NCBI GenBank assembly: GCA_964627935.1 | Contig: CAZVLB010000017.1 | Location: forward strand, 1 to 64,000 | Length of the DNA stretch: 64,000 nt | Origin: JAABVY01 sp964627935 | GTDB lineage: Bacteria > Zixibacteria > MSB-5A5 > JAABVY01 | Reading direction: 5' to 3' | Shown: positions 8,721 to 16,817 of the stretch, in pieces | Layout of the letters: each line of letters opens with the position of its first letter | How positions within the stretch are numbered: the first letter of the stretch is position 1 | The notes under the pieces: model-generated | Seen by the model: only the letters and a program-made list of their open reading frames with translations | The model's database searches: none | Told to the model about the DNA's origin: nothing | Program-made: the position numbers and the translations under genes

Positions 8721-10224
8721 GAGAATATTCATAGTGCTGCTCCTGGTTGGTCTTCTGTTTGGTTGCTCGGGCGATAAGGAAGCTGTAACGGATGATGAAA
8801 TCTCTCGTGCACAATTCATCCAGATCAGCGCAGATAATATGCCCGTGGTATATTTCCATCTGGTGGTAAAATCCGGTTCGGCTGATGATCCGGCCGGCAA
8901 AGAAGGGCTGGCGTGGTTTACGGCCAACCTGATGAAACGTGGCAGCAAGCTTTATACCGCACAGGAACTCGAAGAGAAGCTGGAACTTATCGGCGCACGG
9001 CTGGATGTGCGCGTGGATCGTGAACTGATAGAATTCACGGGCAAAACCCTGCTGGTCAACCTCGATCAGTATTACGAAATCCTGAAACAGGTGTTGCTCG
9101 AACCGTCATTTTCGGCCGATGAAGCTGAAATTTTAAGGGCCGAGCAAATTGCCTCGCTGAATGGTATTGTTCGTGATGACGCCAGTCTTTCGCAACAGGC
9201 ATTGATAGCATATTTATACGCAAATCATCCCTATGCCCATCCTCCGCAGGGAATGTTCGAATCAATCGAGGACCTGACTGTGCGGGATGCACGGGAATTT
9301 TACAATACTCATTTTGTGCGCGGTAATATCGTTGCCGGCCTGGCGGGCATGTATTCGCCCGAATTTGCCGTATTGTATGAGAGTGATATGAACCTGTTTC
9401 GGGGTGGTGATGCACCGATCACAACGATGCCGGAAATAAAACAGCCCGATGGTCGGCGGGTGATCATAATCGAAAAGCAGGGACGGGACCAATCTCAGAT
9501 TCGTCTCGGACGCCTGGTTGATTATGACCGCGGCGACAGCGCCTGGTATGCAACACTGGTTGCCAATGCTTATCTCGGGCAGCATCGCGAGATGTTTGGC
9601 CGGCTGTTCCGCACTGTACGCGCAGAGCGCGGCTTGTCCTACGGTGCCTACAGCTATTCTGTTCATTTTCAGCAGGCCGGATGGTCCAAAATGCCGCGAC
9701 CGTTAATTCCACTTAAGCAGCAGTACTTTTCGGCCTGGACATACCCGCGCACCGAAAACACCGAGTTTGCGATCAAGATGATTCTGCATGAAATGAATAA
9801 GATACTGAGCGAGGGTATCCCGCCGGATCAGCTGGAAGTCGCCAAAAGCTTTCAGATAAATCATCATGCCTTCATGATCGAAACTGTCGAGCAGAGACTG
9901 GCCCGCAGTGTTGAAGAATTGTACTACGGTCTGCCCGGTTTTCAGGATAATTTTGGATCATCAATCGCGGCCATCGATAATGAGCAGGTCAACTCGGCTG
10001 TAAAAAATCACTGGTCGACCGGCGATCTTCTGATTCTGATCCTGACCGGTGATGCCGAGGCGATGAAAGCAGATCTACTTGATGATGTAACTGTTCTGGA
10101 TCTCCCAGCCGGAGCGACCGAAACCGGCCTGGAGGAAGTCAACCGAGTGGTTAAAGCCATTGATCCGGGCATTACGCCCGAGGATATTGATATAGTAAAT
10201 GCAGAAAAACTTTTCCACAAGTAA
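8713..10224 (+). CDS. M16-family lipoprotein lacking the zinc motif (inactive partner)
   Basis: A 503-residue protein starting at ATG 8713 (GGAGGTGGA just upstream), not at an earlier in-frame ATG. The N-terminus MTKRIFIVLLLVGLLFGC ends in a lipobox (LLFG-C), so it is a lipoprotein. The body is an M16 domain, but the region where HxxEH belongs reads GLAWFTANLMKRG, so it cannot bind zinc in the normal way. Fused-cassette elements persist, for example VRAERGLSYGAYSYS. It is probably the substrate-binding or regulatory subunit for the active enzyme encoded just before it, tethered to a membrane. The last 26 bases overlap the methyltransferase gene. Confidence 0.87.
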   Translation: MTKRIFIVLLLVGLLFGCSGDKEAVTDDEISRAQFIQISADNMPVVYFHLVVKSGSADDPAGKEGLAWFTANLMKRGSKLYTAQELEEKLELIGARLDVRVDRELIEFTGKTLLVNLDQYYEILKQVLLEPSFSADEAEILRAEQIASLNGIVRDDASLSQQALIAYLYANHPYAHPPQGMFESIEDLTVRDAREFYNTHFVRGNIVAGLAGMYSPEFAVLYESDMNLFRGGDAPITTMPEIKQPDGRRVIIIEKQGRDQSQIRLGRLVDYDRGDSAWYATLVANAYLGQHREMFGRLFRTVRAERGLSYGAYSYSVHFQQAGWSKMPRPLIPLKQQYFSAWTYPRTENTEFAIKMILHEMNKILSEGIPPDQLEVAKSFQINHHAFMIETVEQRLARSVEELYYGLPGFQDNFGSSIAAIDNEQVNSAVKNHWSTGDLLILILTGDAEAMKADLLDDVTVLDLPAGATETGLEEVNRVVKAIDPGITPEDIDIVNAEKLFHK

Positions 10225-10747
10225 TCTCAGGCCGTTTCGTGACCGGGATGTTGTCTGGTACACACCGCTGCTGCCGTTTGTATGCGGCGGATTCGTGTTT
10301 TTGATGATAGTTCTGTCCAACCGGCTGGAGGAACTGGTATCTTTGCCCGAGAGTTTTATGCCCCATGATATGGCGGCCCGTGGTGTCGGGGCGGTGATTG
10401 CCATGATCGGACTGATTTTCTTTACATTCGGGCTGGGACGATCGTTTTTGTTTCTGAGTAAGAGGCGGGCCCGGAAATTTATAACTACCGGTGTATTTAA
10501 GTACACCCGCAATCCGTCATCGTTTGGCATGATGTCGGCCATGTTCGGCGTGGCGCTGATCCTGGATTCGCTGGCGCTTTTTCTGCTGGCGCTGTTGATG
10601 CTGATCGTGTTTACGATTACAGTGCATTTCGCGGACAGGCTGATGTATGAAACCTATGGCCAGAAATTCAAACGCTATAAAGAATCCACCCCTCGTTTTA
10701 TTCCCAATTTTAACAGGCTGATAAGAAATACTTTCGGGCTGGACTGA
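10199..10747 (+). CDS. Isoprenylcysteine-carboxyl-methyltransferase-like membrane protein
   Basis: A 182-residue protein with four or more membrane segments and the ICMT/PEMT signature: GVFKYTRNPSSFGMM (about residues 97-111), which resembles the GPYRYVRNPMYLG motif that helps bind S-adenosylmethionine, and a C-terminal YGQKFKRYKESTPRFIPN. Bacterial members methylate small molecules or lipids and their substrates are rarely known. The start at 10199 overlaps the M16 lipoprotein by 26 bases and lacks a clear ribosome site, so translation may be coupled. The stop codon lies inside the hairpin that ends this transcript. Confidence 0.75.
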   Translation: MQKNFSTSNLRPFRDRDVVWYTPLLPFVCGGFVFLMIVLSNRLEELVSLPESFMPHDMAARGVGAVIAMIGLIFFTFGLGRSFLFLSKRRARKFITTGVFKYTRNPSSFGMMSAMFGVALILDSLALFLLALLMLIVFTITVHFADRLMYETYGQKFKRYKESTPRFIPNFNRLIRNTFGLD

Positions 10748-10763
10748 TTTAATCCAGCCCGAA
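10733..10763. terminator. Bidirectional terminator hairpin between convergent genes
   Basis: A perfect 11-bp stem (TTCGGGCTGGA 10733-10743 with TCCAGCCCGAA 10753-10763) with a 9-base loop overlaps the stop codon of the methyltransferase gene. It lies 12 bases beyond the stop of the TldD-like gene coming from the other side. It can serve both strands; the flanks are only moderately T-rich. Confidence 0.75.
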
Positions 10764-10775
10764 TATCTGTATCAA

Positions 10776-12512
10776 TTAGTTGTCCCTTTGCAGGGGATTG
10801 AGCACTATCGGCTGCTTTTTGGAGCGTGAAGAGGACTTGGTTATTTCCATCTCCTCGAACAGAATCGAGGGCATCACTACCGAGGCCAGGTTGTTGAAGC
10901 TGCGGTCAAACATGATCGTGTTTACATCAAGGTCATCTCCGACCGCCAAAATATCCTTCAAAATACGCTCATTGATATTTTCGAACTCCATTCCGCGCAC
11001 CGGTGTCATACTGCCGTCCTTGACAGATACCTTGTAGGCGCTGAGAATCGGCTGAAGCTGCGATTCCTGTCCCGGACGGGAGAAGAAGATGGCGGCTTCA
11101 TCGGGATTGTTGACTCCCGAATAATTCAGCTGATCCACTATGATTCCATATTCCAGATCGAGCGATTTGCAAAATTCGATCATCTGGTTCTTGAGCTCAT
11201 CGATACTCAATCTCTCCTCGGATTGCAGGATAACATTGCCCGGCTTGCCGACCACCTGTATTGCCCCGATAGAGCTTTCCTCCAGACGGCCATGGCCATT
11301 GGACTCCTGCATCTTCTTGGTCGGCACACGGCTCATGTAATAGCTCCTGAGCCGGCCATCTTCGACCAGGCTGATCTGCTCTGCAGGAACACCGTTATCA
11401 TCATATTCATAATGGCCCAGAAGCTTATGGCCCTTGTAGCTGTCTATCGTGGGATCATCGATTACGCTCAAGAAGTCGGGCAAGACACGGAAACCGACCT
11501 TCCTGACCAGCTTGGCGCTATGCAGATATGAATCGAAGCGATTATCGGCGGTCAGGGGCCTGCGAGGATTGGAAAGGTTGTCTATAAATAATGTACTGAA
11601 AACCTGCGTGGCCGCGCGCGGAGTCAGTATGACCGGCCCTATATAATTATCGATTTGCTCTGCCTCAACAAGTTGCGCCGTCTTTTGGGCAAATTCTCTC
11701 ACCCAGGCGGTAAGCTCCGATTCGGTCGGAAAGTCATTTATATCATCAACAATGATCCGGTCATACATATAAACCGGCAATCCCTGCTTATCCTGTGCCG
11801 CGGCATCGATGAACATATAATGTACATGGCGTCCGCGACGGATTGCGCTGCCCTCGGAATTGATCACATACCTGTTTTCAGTCCTGGTATTGAGATTGAC
11901 AGATGATCTCTTGAATTGGGGGTAGTCCAGGAATATGGCCGATAATTCCCTGATCCGTTCTTTCCATAAAGTCGTATCGACCTGCAGCTTGGCCATCTCG
12001 CCAATATTAATCACCGGTTCGGCATGCGCCAGATCGGGGATAGTATCATCGGGAATCAGCGACTGCAAAATTGCTTTTTTCTGGGCCAGCTTCTCGACTG
12101 CGTCTTTATAGGCGCCATCGATCTGCAGCCAGGCATATTTGCGGATGATATCGTAATCCAGTTCAATCGGGAGGTTGATCATGTTCATACCTATGCCAAA
12201 AAAACCGGCCAGGACATTGGTATTGTCAAATTCGTAGTCACCCACGCGCAGATCGAGAAACATCTGATTGGCCCTCTCCAGATCACATTTCAGGATTGAA
12301 CCGTACTGGCCGATAATCTGGCTGTTTTCTTCCATATTTACCAGGTATGCCAGAAAATAGGGAGGATCATTGTCTTCAAGTTTGAGCTGGTTTTTGGCCC
12401 GTTCGATTTCATCCTGAAGGCCCCGGATAACCGGATCCTCCTGCGCATATAGCGTCACCGACGAGGCTGTCAGCATTGTTAAAAGTGCTATTATGATGAA
12501 AACTCTATTCAT
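10776..12512 (-). CDS. Exported TldD/PmbA-family protein lacking HExxxH (TldE-like partner)
   Basis: A 578-residue homologue of the gene immediately upstream (12539-14233), with an N-terminal signal peptide (MNRVFIIIALLTMLTASSVT, about 24 residues). It aligns along its length with TldD-type proteins, sharing blocks such as GPVILTPRAA and LLGHYEYDDNGVPAEQISLVEDG. Where TldD has HExxxH this protein reads VFSTLFIDNLS, so zinc catalysis is lost, as in the TldE/PmbA subunit of TldD/TldE heterodimers. The last residues (LNPLQRDN) end next to the bidirectional hairpin. AAGGAG precedes ATG 12512. Signal peptides on both partners imply export, unlike the cytoplasmic Escherichia coli pair. Confidence 0.83.
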   Translation of the reverse strand: MNRVFIIIALLTMLTASSVTLYAQEDPVIRGLQDEIERAKNQLKLEDNDPPYFLAYLVNMEENSQIIGQYGSILKCDLERANQMFLDLRVGDYEFDNTNVLAGFFGIGMNMINLPIELDYDIIRKYAWLQIDGAYKDAVEKLAQKKAILQSLIPDDTIPDLAHAEPVINIGEMAKLQVDTTLWKERIRELSAIFLDYPQFKRSSVNLNTRTENRYVINSEGSAIRRGRHVHYMFIDAAAQDKQGLPVYMYDRIIVDDINDFPTESELTAWVREFAQKTAQLVEAEQIDNYIGPVILTPRAATQVFSTLFIDNLSNPRRPLTADNRFDSYLHSAKLVRKVGFRVLPDFLSVIDDPTIDSYKGHKLLGHYEYDDNGVPAEQISLVEDGRLRSYYMSRVPTKKMQESNGHGRLEESSIGAIQVVGKPGNVILQSEERLSIDELKNQMIEFCKSLDLEYGIIVDQLNYSGVNNPDEAAIFFSRPGQESQLQPILSAYKVSVKDGSMTPVRGMEFENINERILKDILAVGDDLDVNTIMFDRSFNNLASVVMPSILFEEMEITKSSSRSKKQPIVLNPLQRDN

Positions 12513-12538
12513 TTTTTATCTCCTTGGCTTTCTCGGAC

Positions 12539-14233
12539 TTACTGCTGCTTGGTTAAGGGCGAGGGCAGCAGCGGGGGACGATCCTGTCCCTTCTGGCTGC
12601 GCTCAATTTCAATTTCCGAAAGCAGCAGGCTGGGCGATACGGCAGAAACCGGCACCCATCCCGATTCCGCTCCGCAGGTACCATTGAAAACATCCGGATC
12701 ATCACCGGCCATGATAATCTTGGAAAAGCTGGTCAACGGCGTACCGACAATATCCACCCCGCGAATCAATTCAGTATGACCATCGTCGACATAGACTTTG
12801 TAAACAATCAATGGAATCACCTTGAATGACTGTGGCATATACCTGCCGGTAAATGTAAATCCGCCCGAGATATCATCAAAAATCAAGCCATAGGGTTTAC
12901 CCTGCCTGCGGCATTCCTCGAGAAGCATTTTCTTCAGATTCTCGAACTCGGTGGTTTTTTCCGATTCAATGATCAGGTTGGATTGACGGGCGACCACATT
13001 AAATCCATAATGACGTCTGCCGTGACCATTGGAATGCGGAAAATTCTCGATCGGCGTACGGGACATCATAAAGTTTTTCAAGATGCCCTTTTCAACCAGT
13101 GCAATACGCTGGCCCTCAACGCCCTGATCGTCATATTTGTAATAGCCACGCAGGTCTATATCGCCGAAACGTGAACGGGTCGGGTCGCTGTAGACGCTGA
13201 TAAATTCCGGTAATACGCTTTCGCCCACTTTCTTCGTAAATGTCTGGCCCTCGGATTCGCTTTTCTGGCGATGGCCCTCCATGCGATGGCCGAATATTTC
13301 GTGGAAGAAAACGCCGCTGGCTCGTCCGGTCAGAATCGCCGGGCCGGAATACGGTTCCGCCAGGGGAGCGTTTTTGAGCGCTATCAGCTCATCGATCAGC
13401 CTCTTGATCGTGCCGATAATCTCATCATCATCCGGCATACTGGCAAAATCGGAAGCGTCGAAGCTTTCGAAACGCCTCAGGTTCATGCCATCATCGGCAG
13501 TACTCATACAGGAAACATACAGGCGTATATATTTCTGGCCCTCCTGGATTTTTGTGTCCTCGGTATTGACCAGGTAGCTGTTGCGCGTGCGGGCCGAAAG
13601 GCTTACCGATGATCTTTCTATTTCCGGATGATTTGTAAATATTGCGCTGTATTTTTTGAGCTTTTCGATCCATACATCTTTATCGAATTCAAGTTCGGCT
13701 TCCTCACCGATATAGACACGCGGTTCTTCTTTGGAAAAATCATTCGACTGATCCTCGGCCTCGACTTTTACCGCCATGCTGGTCAGGACATTGGTATAGC
13801 GTTCCTGGGCCGATTTATACTCGCGGTCGGTGGCCTCCCAGATACGCATCTTGACGGCCTCAGGATCATTGCCCAGTGGAAGCTGTACCGCGCCTCGGCT
13901 GGCCATTCCTCTGCCTCCGGGAATCTCGCGCGTATTGTCCATCTGGTATGATCCGACCCGCACATCGATATCCAGGTAACGGCCGTGATTCAGATTGTCG
14001 GCCGTCAATGACCCCAGTTCGGCCCCAAGTGAATATTCTTTTTCATCCACCACCTGATAGGCCAGGTAATAAAGTTCGGCGCTGTCCGCATTTTGCAACT
14101 TGGCAAAATTAAACTGAAGCTCATCTTCGAGCACATCCAGGAGAAGATTTTCCGCCGACCGGGCCTGAATAACAGGCATAAATATCAGCAGGAAAAAGAA
14201 TGCTTTAAGCAATGAAATCCATTTTTTCGGCAT
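12539..14233 (-). CDS. Exported TldD-family zinc metalloprotease
   Basis: A 564-residue TldD-type protease. The zinc-binding HEIFGH is at residues 311-316 within GVFFHEIFGHRMEGHR, and the conserved RGYYKYDDQGVEGQRIALVEKG and SNGHGRR blocks follow. Residues 1-26 form a signal peptide (MPKKWISLLKAFFFLLIFMP). TldD acts with an HExxxH-less partner to digest unfolded peptides through a narrow channel; the partner is encoded 26 bases downstream. AAGGAG stands 5 bases before ATG 14233. The export signal suggests a periplasmic version of the TldD/TldE machine. Family assignment is firm; the substrate is unknown. Confidence 0.9.
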   Translation of the reverse strand: MPKKWISLLKAFFFLLIFMPVIQARSAENLLLDVLEDELQFNFAKLQNADSAELYYLAYQVVDEKEYSLGAELGSLTADNLNHGRYLDIDVRVGSYQMDNTREIPGGRGMASRGAVQLPLGNDPEAVKMRIWEATDREYKSAQERYTNVLTSMAVKVEAEDQSNDFSKEEPRVYIGEEAELEFDKDVWIEKLKKYSAIFTNHPEIERSSVSLSARTRNSYLVNTEDTKIQEGQKYIRLYVSCMSTADDGMNLRRFESFDASDFASMPDDDEIIGTIKRLIDELIALKNAPLAEPYSGPAILTGRASGVFFHEIFGHRMEGHRQKSESEGQTFTKKVGESVLPEFISVYSDPTRSRFGDIDLRGYYKYDDQGVEGQRIALVEKGILKNFMMSRTPIENFPHSNGHGRRHYGFNVVARQSNLIIESEKTTEFENLKKMLLEECRRQGKPYGLIFDDISGGFTFTGRYMPQSFKVIPLIVYKVYVDDGHTELIRGVDIVGTPLTSFSKIIMAGDDPDVFNGTCGAESGWVPVSAVSPSLLLSEIEIERSQKGQDRPPLLPSPLTKQQ

Positions 14234-14300
14234 GTTTACTCCTTATTCCGTTGATTTATTTTCAAAATCGATAACACATAAATACAATTCCTGATCCCGT

Positions 14301-14810
14301 TTAGCCGCCTTTTTCCAGATGGTATTTGAGATATAATTCCCCCCTGTCGGTCAGTTGATAATACGTGTGATTGCGATGCTTGATCCATTTGTTATCAACT
14401 ATTCCTTTGCGGTACTGGATTATCAGTTTTTCCACACGGCTCAGAAGGCCCATTTCTCGCAATTTCGAATGGCTGTCGAAAACATCCTGTTTGGGCCGGT
14501 TCAGCATTTTTGCCACCTTGAGCGAATAGTCCACCCCGTATTCCTGATGGTGAATCAGGATCTCAAAATCTATTTCTTTAAGTTCTGTGTAATCGTCATC
14601 CGGGGTTTCCGGCGGTTTATCAAGGATGTCTTTCCATTTGAGGGGCACTCGACGCGCCTCCTCGACCTTTTCAAGGTTGGGGCAGTCCATTTTATGCACG
14701 ATCATGACACCATTGTAGCTGTAATAACCACAGATTGAATCATCCTTTACAGGTTTGCAGCAGTTGGCTCGTTTATAGCCCTCGGCGAAAATTAGATTAT
14801 CATCAGACAT
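14301..14810 (-). CDS. RelA/SpoT-type zinc-finger domain fused to a winged helix
   Basis: A 169-residue protein of unusual make-up. Residues 9-60 match the conserved-cysteine (zinc-finger) domain of long RelA/SpoT enzymes: ANCCKPVKDDSICGYY (Cys17, Cys18), the VMIVHKMDCPNL block (His39, Cys43) and the following basic RRVPLKW. No ppGpp synthetase or hydrolase domain is present. Residues 80-169 look like a winged helix (VAKMLNRPKQDVFDSHSKLREMGLLSRVEK, then a YYQLTDRGELYLKYHL wing), as in MarR- or PadR-type regulators. In Rel enzymes this finger contacts the ribosome, so a ribosome- or RNA-linked sensor is conceivable but unproven. It lies 9 bases after rluD. Confidence 0.7.
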   Translation of the reverse strand: MSDDNLIFAEGYKRANCCKPVKDDSICGYYSYNGVMIVHKMDCPNLEKVEEARRVPLKWKDILDKPPETPDDDYTELKEIDFEILIHHQEYGVDYSLKVAKMLNRPKQDVFDSHSKLREMGLLSRVEKLIIQYRKGIVDNKWIKHRNHTYYQLTDRGELYLKYHLEKGG

Positions 14811-14819
14811 ATATGTTGC

Positions 14820-15806
14820 TTACATTTTTGATTCAATATCCTGAAGATATTTTATTAATTTCCGCATATCTTCAGGCAGTTCGGATTTCAATGTGTGAAT
14901 TCGTCCACTTTGCGGATGATTGAATTCGAGCCGATAGGCATGCAGGGCCTGGCGTCCGATCATATCAATCAATTCACGGGCCTCGCTACGGTACTGATCA
15001 AAGAGCCCGCTGAGGATTTTTTCATCGCCGCCATAATCATAATCTCCCACCAGTGGATGACCCAGGTGTGAGAGATGCACGCGGATCTGATGAGTGCGGC
15101 CGGTTTGCAGAGATATATCCAGATGATCCGCAAACTTGTAGCGGCTGATTAGTTTATATCTGGTGATCGCCTGGCGAGAGGTTTTACTTTCAATAACCGC
15201 CATTTTGCGCCTGTCGCCCGGCGATCGGCTGATCGGAAGTTCAATCCGTCCCTCTTCCTCGTTCAGATGTCCCCAGACAATCGCCTGATAGCGCCTCTTT
15301 ACACGGCGCTCTTTCAACTCGTTCTGCATAAAATTCAGAGTCTGATCATCCTTGGCGGCCATTATCAGCCCGGAGGTGTCCTTGTCCAGCCTGTGTATCA
15401 GGCCGGGCTTTTTTGTGGCTTCGCCATTTTGCTGCTGTACATGATATAAAATCCCGTTCAGCAAGGTCCCATGCCAGTTGCCCACCGCCGGATGAACCAC
15501 CATGCCGGCCGGCTTATTGATCACCAGCAGATAATCATCCTCAAAGACAATATCCAATGGCAGCTCCTCGGCCTCGATCCTGAAAACGGGGGCATCCGGT
15601 ATCGATCCGGTTATCAGGTCGTCGGTCCTGAGCCTGTAATTCGACTTTACCTTCTGGCCGTTGATCCTGATCTCGCCTTCCTTGATCAACTTCTGTATGC
15701 GTGTGCGGGAGACATCTTTGAGGGCGTCTACAAGATAGTGGTCGAGCCGCATTTCATCATCGTCTTCCTGCACGCTATATTCGAATTTTTCGGACTCACG
15801 GGCCAT
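14820..15806 (-). CDS. rluD: 23S rRNA pseudouridine synthase, RluD type
   Basis: A 328-residue RluA-family pseudouridine synthase. It has an N-terminal S4 RNA-binding domain (about residues 16-75, MRLDHYLVDALKDVSRTRIQKLI) and the catalytic motif HRLDKDTSGLIMAAK (about 138-152) whose aspartate attacks the uridine. RTHQIRVHLSHLGHPLVGD (about 240-258) is the second family block. The S4 domain and overall length fit RluD, which modifies helix 69 of 23S rRNA, rather than RluA; close relatives RluC and YlyB cannot be fully excluded. It is read from the promoter upstream of the GNAT gene, 11 bases after that gene. Confidence 0.88.
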   Translation of the reverse strand: MARESEKFEYSVQEDDDEMRLDHYLVDALKDVSRTRIQKLIKEGEIRINGQKVKSNYRLRTDDLITGSIPDAPVFRIEAEELPLDIVFEDDYLLVINKPAGMVVHPAVGNWHGTLLNGILYHVQQQNGEATKKPGLIHRLDKDTSGLIMAAKDDQTLNFMQNELKERRVKRRYQAIVWGHLNEEEGRIELPISRSPGDRRKMAVIESKTSRQAITRYKLISRYKFADHLDISLQTGRTHQIRVHLSHLGHPLVGDYDYGGDEKILSGLFDQYRSEARELIDMIGRQALHAYRLEFNHPQSGRIHTLKSELPEDMRKLIKYLQDIESKM

Positions 15807-15817
15807 TAGCTTATACC

Positions 15818-16312
15818 CTAACCTTTCTGATCCAGCATCATCTCGAACTCGATTTCATCCCTGAGCGGGATGCCATCTATTCCGAGCAAAGGAATCTGCG
15901 GCTTTAATTTGCGCGATTTCTCCAGCGCATTGATATGAATACCGGCAATCACAAAACCCCTTTTCTGATAATAACGTATGGCGTGCGTATTATCGTTGGT
16001 GGTAATCAGCCAAAGCCTGCCGCAGCCTCTTTCATGCGCCTTCTTCATTACTGCATCTATCAGCATCCGGCCTACTCCCTGGTTTTCGATCAGGCTGTCC
16101 AGTGTCACGATTTCGCACTGATCAGATTCAATATTATATGTTGTCAGGCCGGCTAGATCATCATTGCGATAAGCTGCAAAGCCGGGAAGCCGGCAGGCCT
16201 CATGAACCATTCCGCGCGAAACCACTTTTTCCGATCCCCAGGCCCGGATCATAAAATCTTTAAGCCAACCCCGGTCATCCAGGGATAAGGGACGAATGGA
16301 AAAATCATGCAT
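15818..16312 (-). CDS. GNAT-family N-acetyltransferase
   Basis: A 164-residue GNAT acetyltransferase. The acetyl-CoA binding motif A appears as VTLDSLIENQGVGRMLIDAV (about residues 70-89, with the Q/RxxGxG/A pattern), followed by motif B elements in LWLITTNDNTHAIRYYQKRGFVIAGI. The substrate cannot be read from the sequence; the family acetylates amines on antibiotics, proteins and metabolites. AGGAG lies 5 bases before ATG 16312, and a strong promoter begins 24 bases upstream. It is the first gene of the run GNAT, RluD, RelA-finger protein, TldD pair. Confidence 0.85.
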   Translation of the reverse strand: MHDFSIRPLSLDDRGWLKDFMIRAWGSEKVVSRGMVHEACRLPGFAAYRNDDLAGLTTYNIESDQCEIVTLDSLIENQGVGRMLIDAVMKKAHERGCGRLWLITTNDNTHAIRYYQKRGFVIAGIHINALEKSRKLKPQIPLLGIDGIPLRDEIEFEMMLDQKG

Positions 16313-16335
16313 AGCGGCTCCTGACAGAATAATAG

Positions 16336-16364
16336 ATTATAGAACCGCTCATCTGTAACGTCAA
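16336..16364 (-). promoter_or_regulatory. Strong sigma-70 promoter of the GNAT-rluD-tldD run
   Basis: On the minus strand TTGACG (16364-16359), exactly 17 bases, then a perfect TATAAT (16341-16336). Transcription should start near 16329, about 17 bases before the start codon at 16312, leaving just room for the AGGAG site. Confidence 0.75.
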
Positions 16365-16467
16365 GAAATTTTCTTTTAAACGATTGACAGTTTGCTGCGT
16401 ATTGCCTTTGTTGCGTAACCTTTATGCCTGGTTGAAGCTTCATTGATTTTTGAAAGGTAAACGTAAA

Positions 16468-16602
16468 TTGAAGAAATTACTTCTTGTACTGGCAACTTTG
16501 TTGATATTGGCCGTGGGCGCCGGATGTAGCGGCAAAAGTGTGGATGGCGACGGAAGCGTGATCGAGGATCCCTCCGGAGGCGGTCTGCCTGGCGAAAGAT
16601 AA
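16468..16602 (+). CDS. 44-residue lipoprotein with TTG start
   Basis: A very short gene that begins at TTG 16468. The product is MKKLLLVLATLLILAVGAGC up to the lipidated cysteine (residue 20), then a 24-residue Gly/Asp/Ser-rich tail ending GLPGER. A charged KK, a hydrophobic core and the lipobox VGAGC make a textbook lipoprotein signal. GAAAGG 10-15 bases upstream can serve as ribosome site. The tail is too short for a fold; it resembles the entericidin-like or LPS-assembly-like mini-lipoproteins only in layout. It lies divergent from the GNAT gene. The role is unknown. Confidence 0.65.
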   Translation: MKKLLLVLATLLILAVGAGCSGKSVDGDGSVIEDPSGGGLPGER

Positions 16603-16817
16603 TTCGATATATCGCGCTAATTCTATATCATATATTGTTTTAAAATATTGAGCGTTTCACTTTTCAGAGCACCGAAACGTTCGTTCCTGCATCTCTGTCT
16701 TTCCTGGCACGAGCGCCATGCGCCCGCTGGACGATAAATATTTATCTGAACGTCAGTGCCATTTTTACCGTTTAATATATGCATTCAGTCAATTTGATTT
16801 TACTAAAAAGGGCATCT
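16603..16817. other. Intergenic stretch with a 14-bp perfect palindrome
   Basis: No gene is seen in these 215 bases. GATAAATATTTATC (16733-16746) is a perfect palindrome about 70 bases before the beta-helix gene and could be an operator. A weak imperfect hairpin (CGTTTC and GAAACG, about 16650-16678) lies after the mini-lipoprotein and may end its transcript, but has no U tract. Confidence 0.4.

Noticed and set aside
16710..16727. TGGCAC followed by GAGCG, a possible second sigma-54 promoter
   Set aside because: The -12 element should read TTGC but the bases are CCAT, and no suitable shift restores it.
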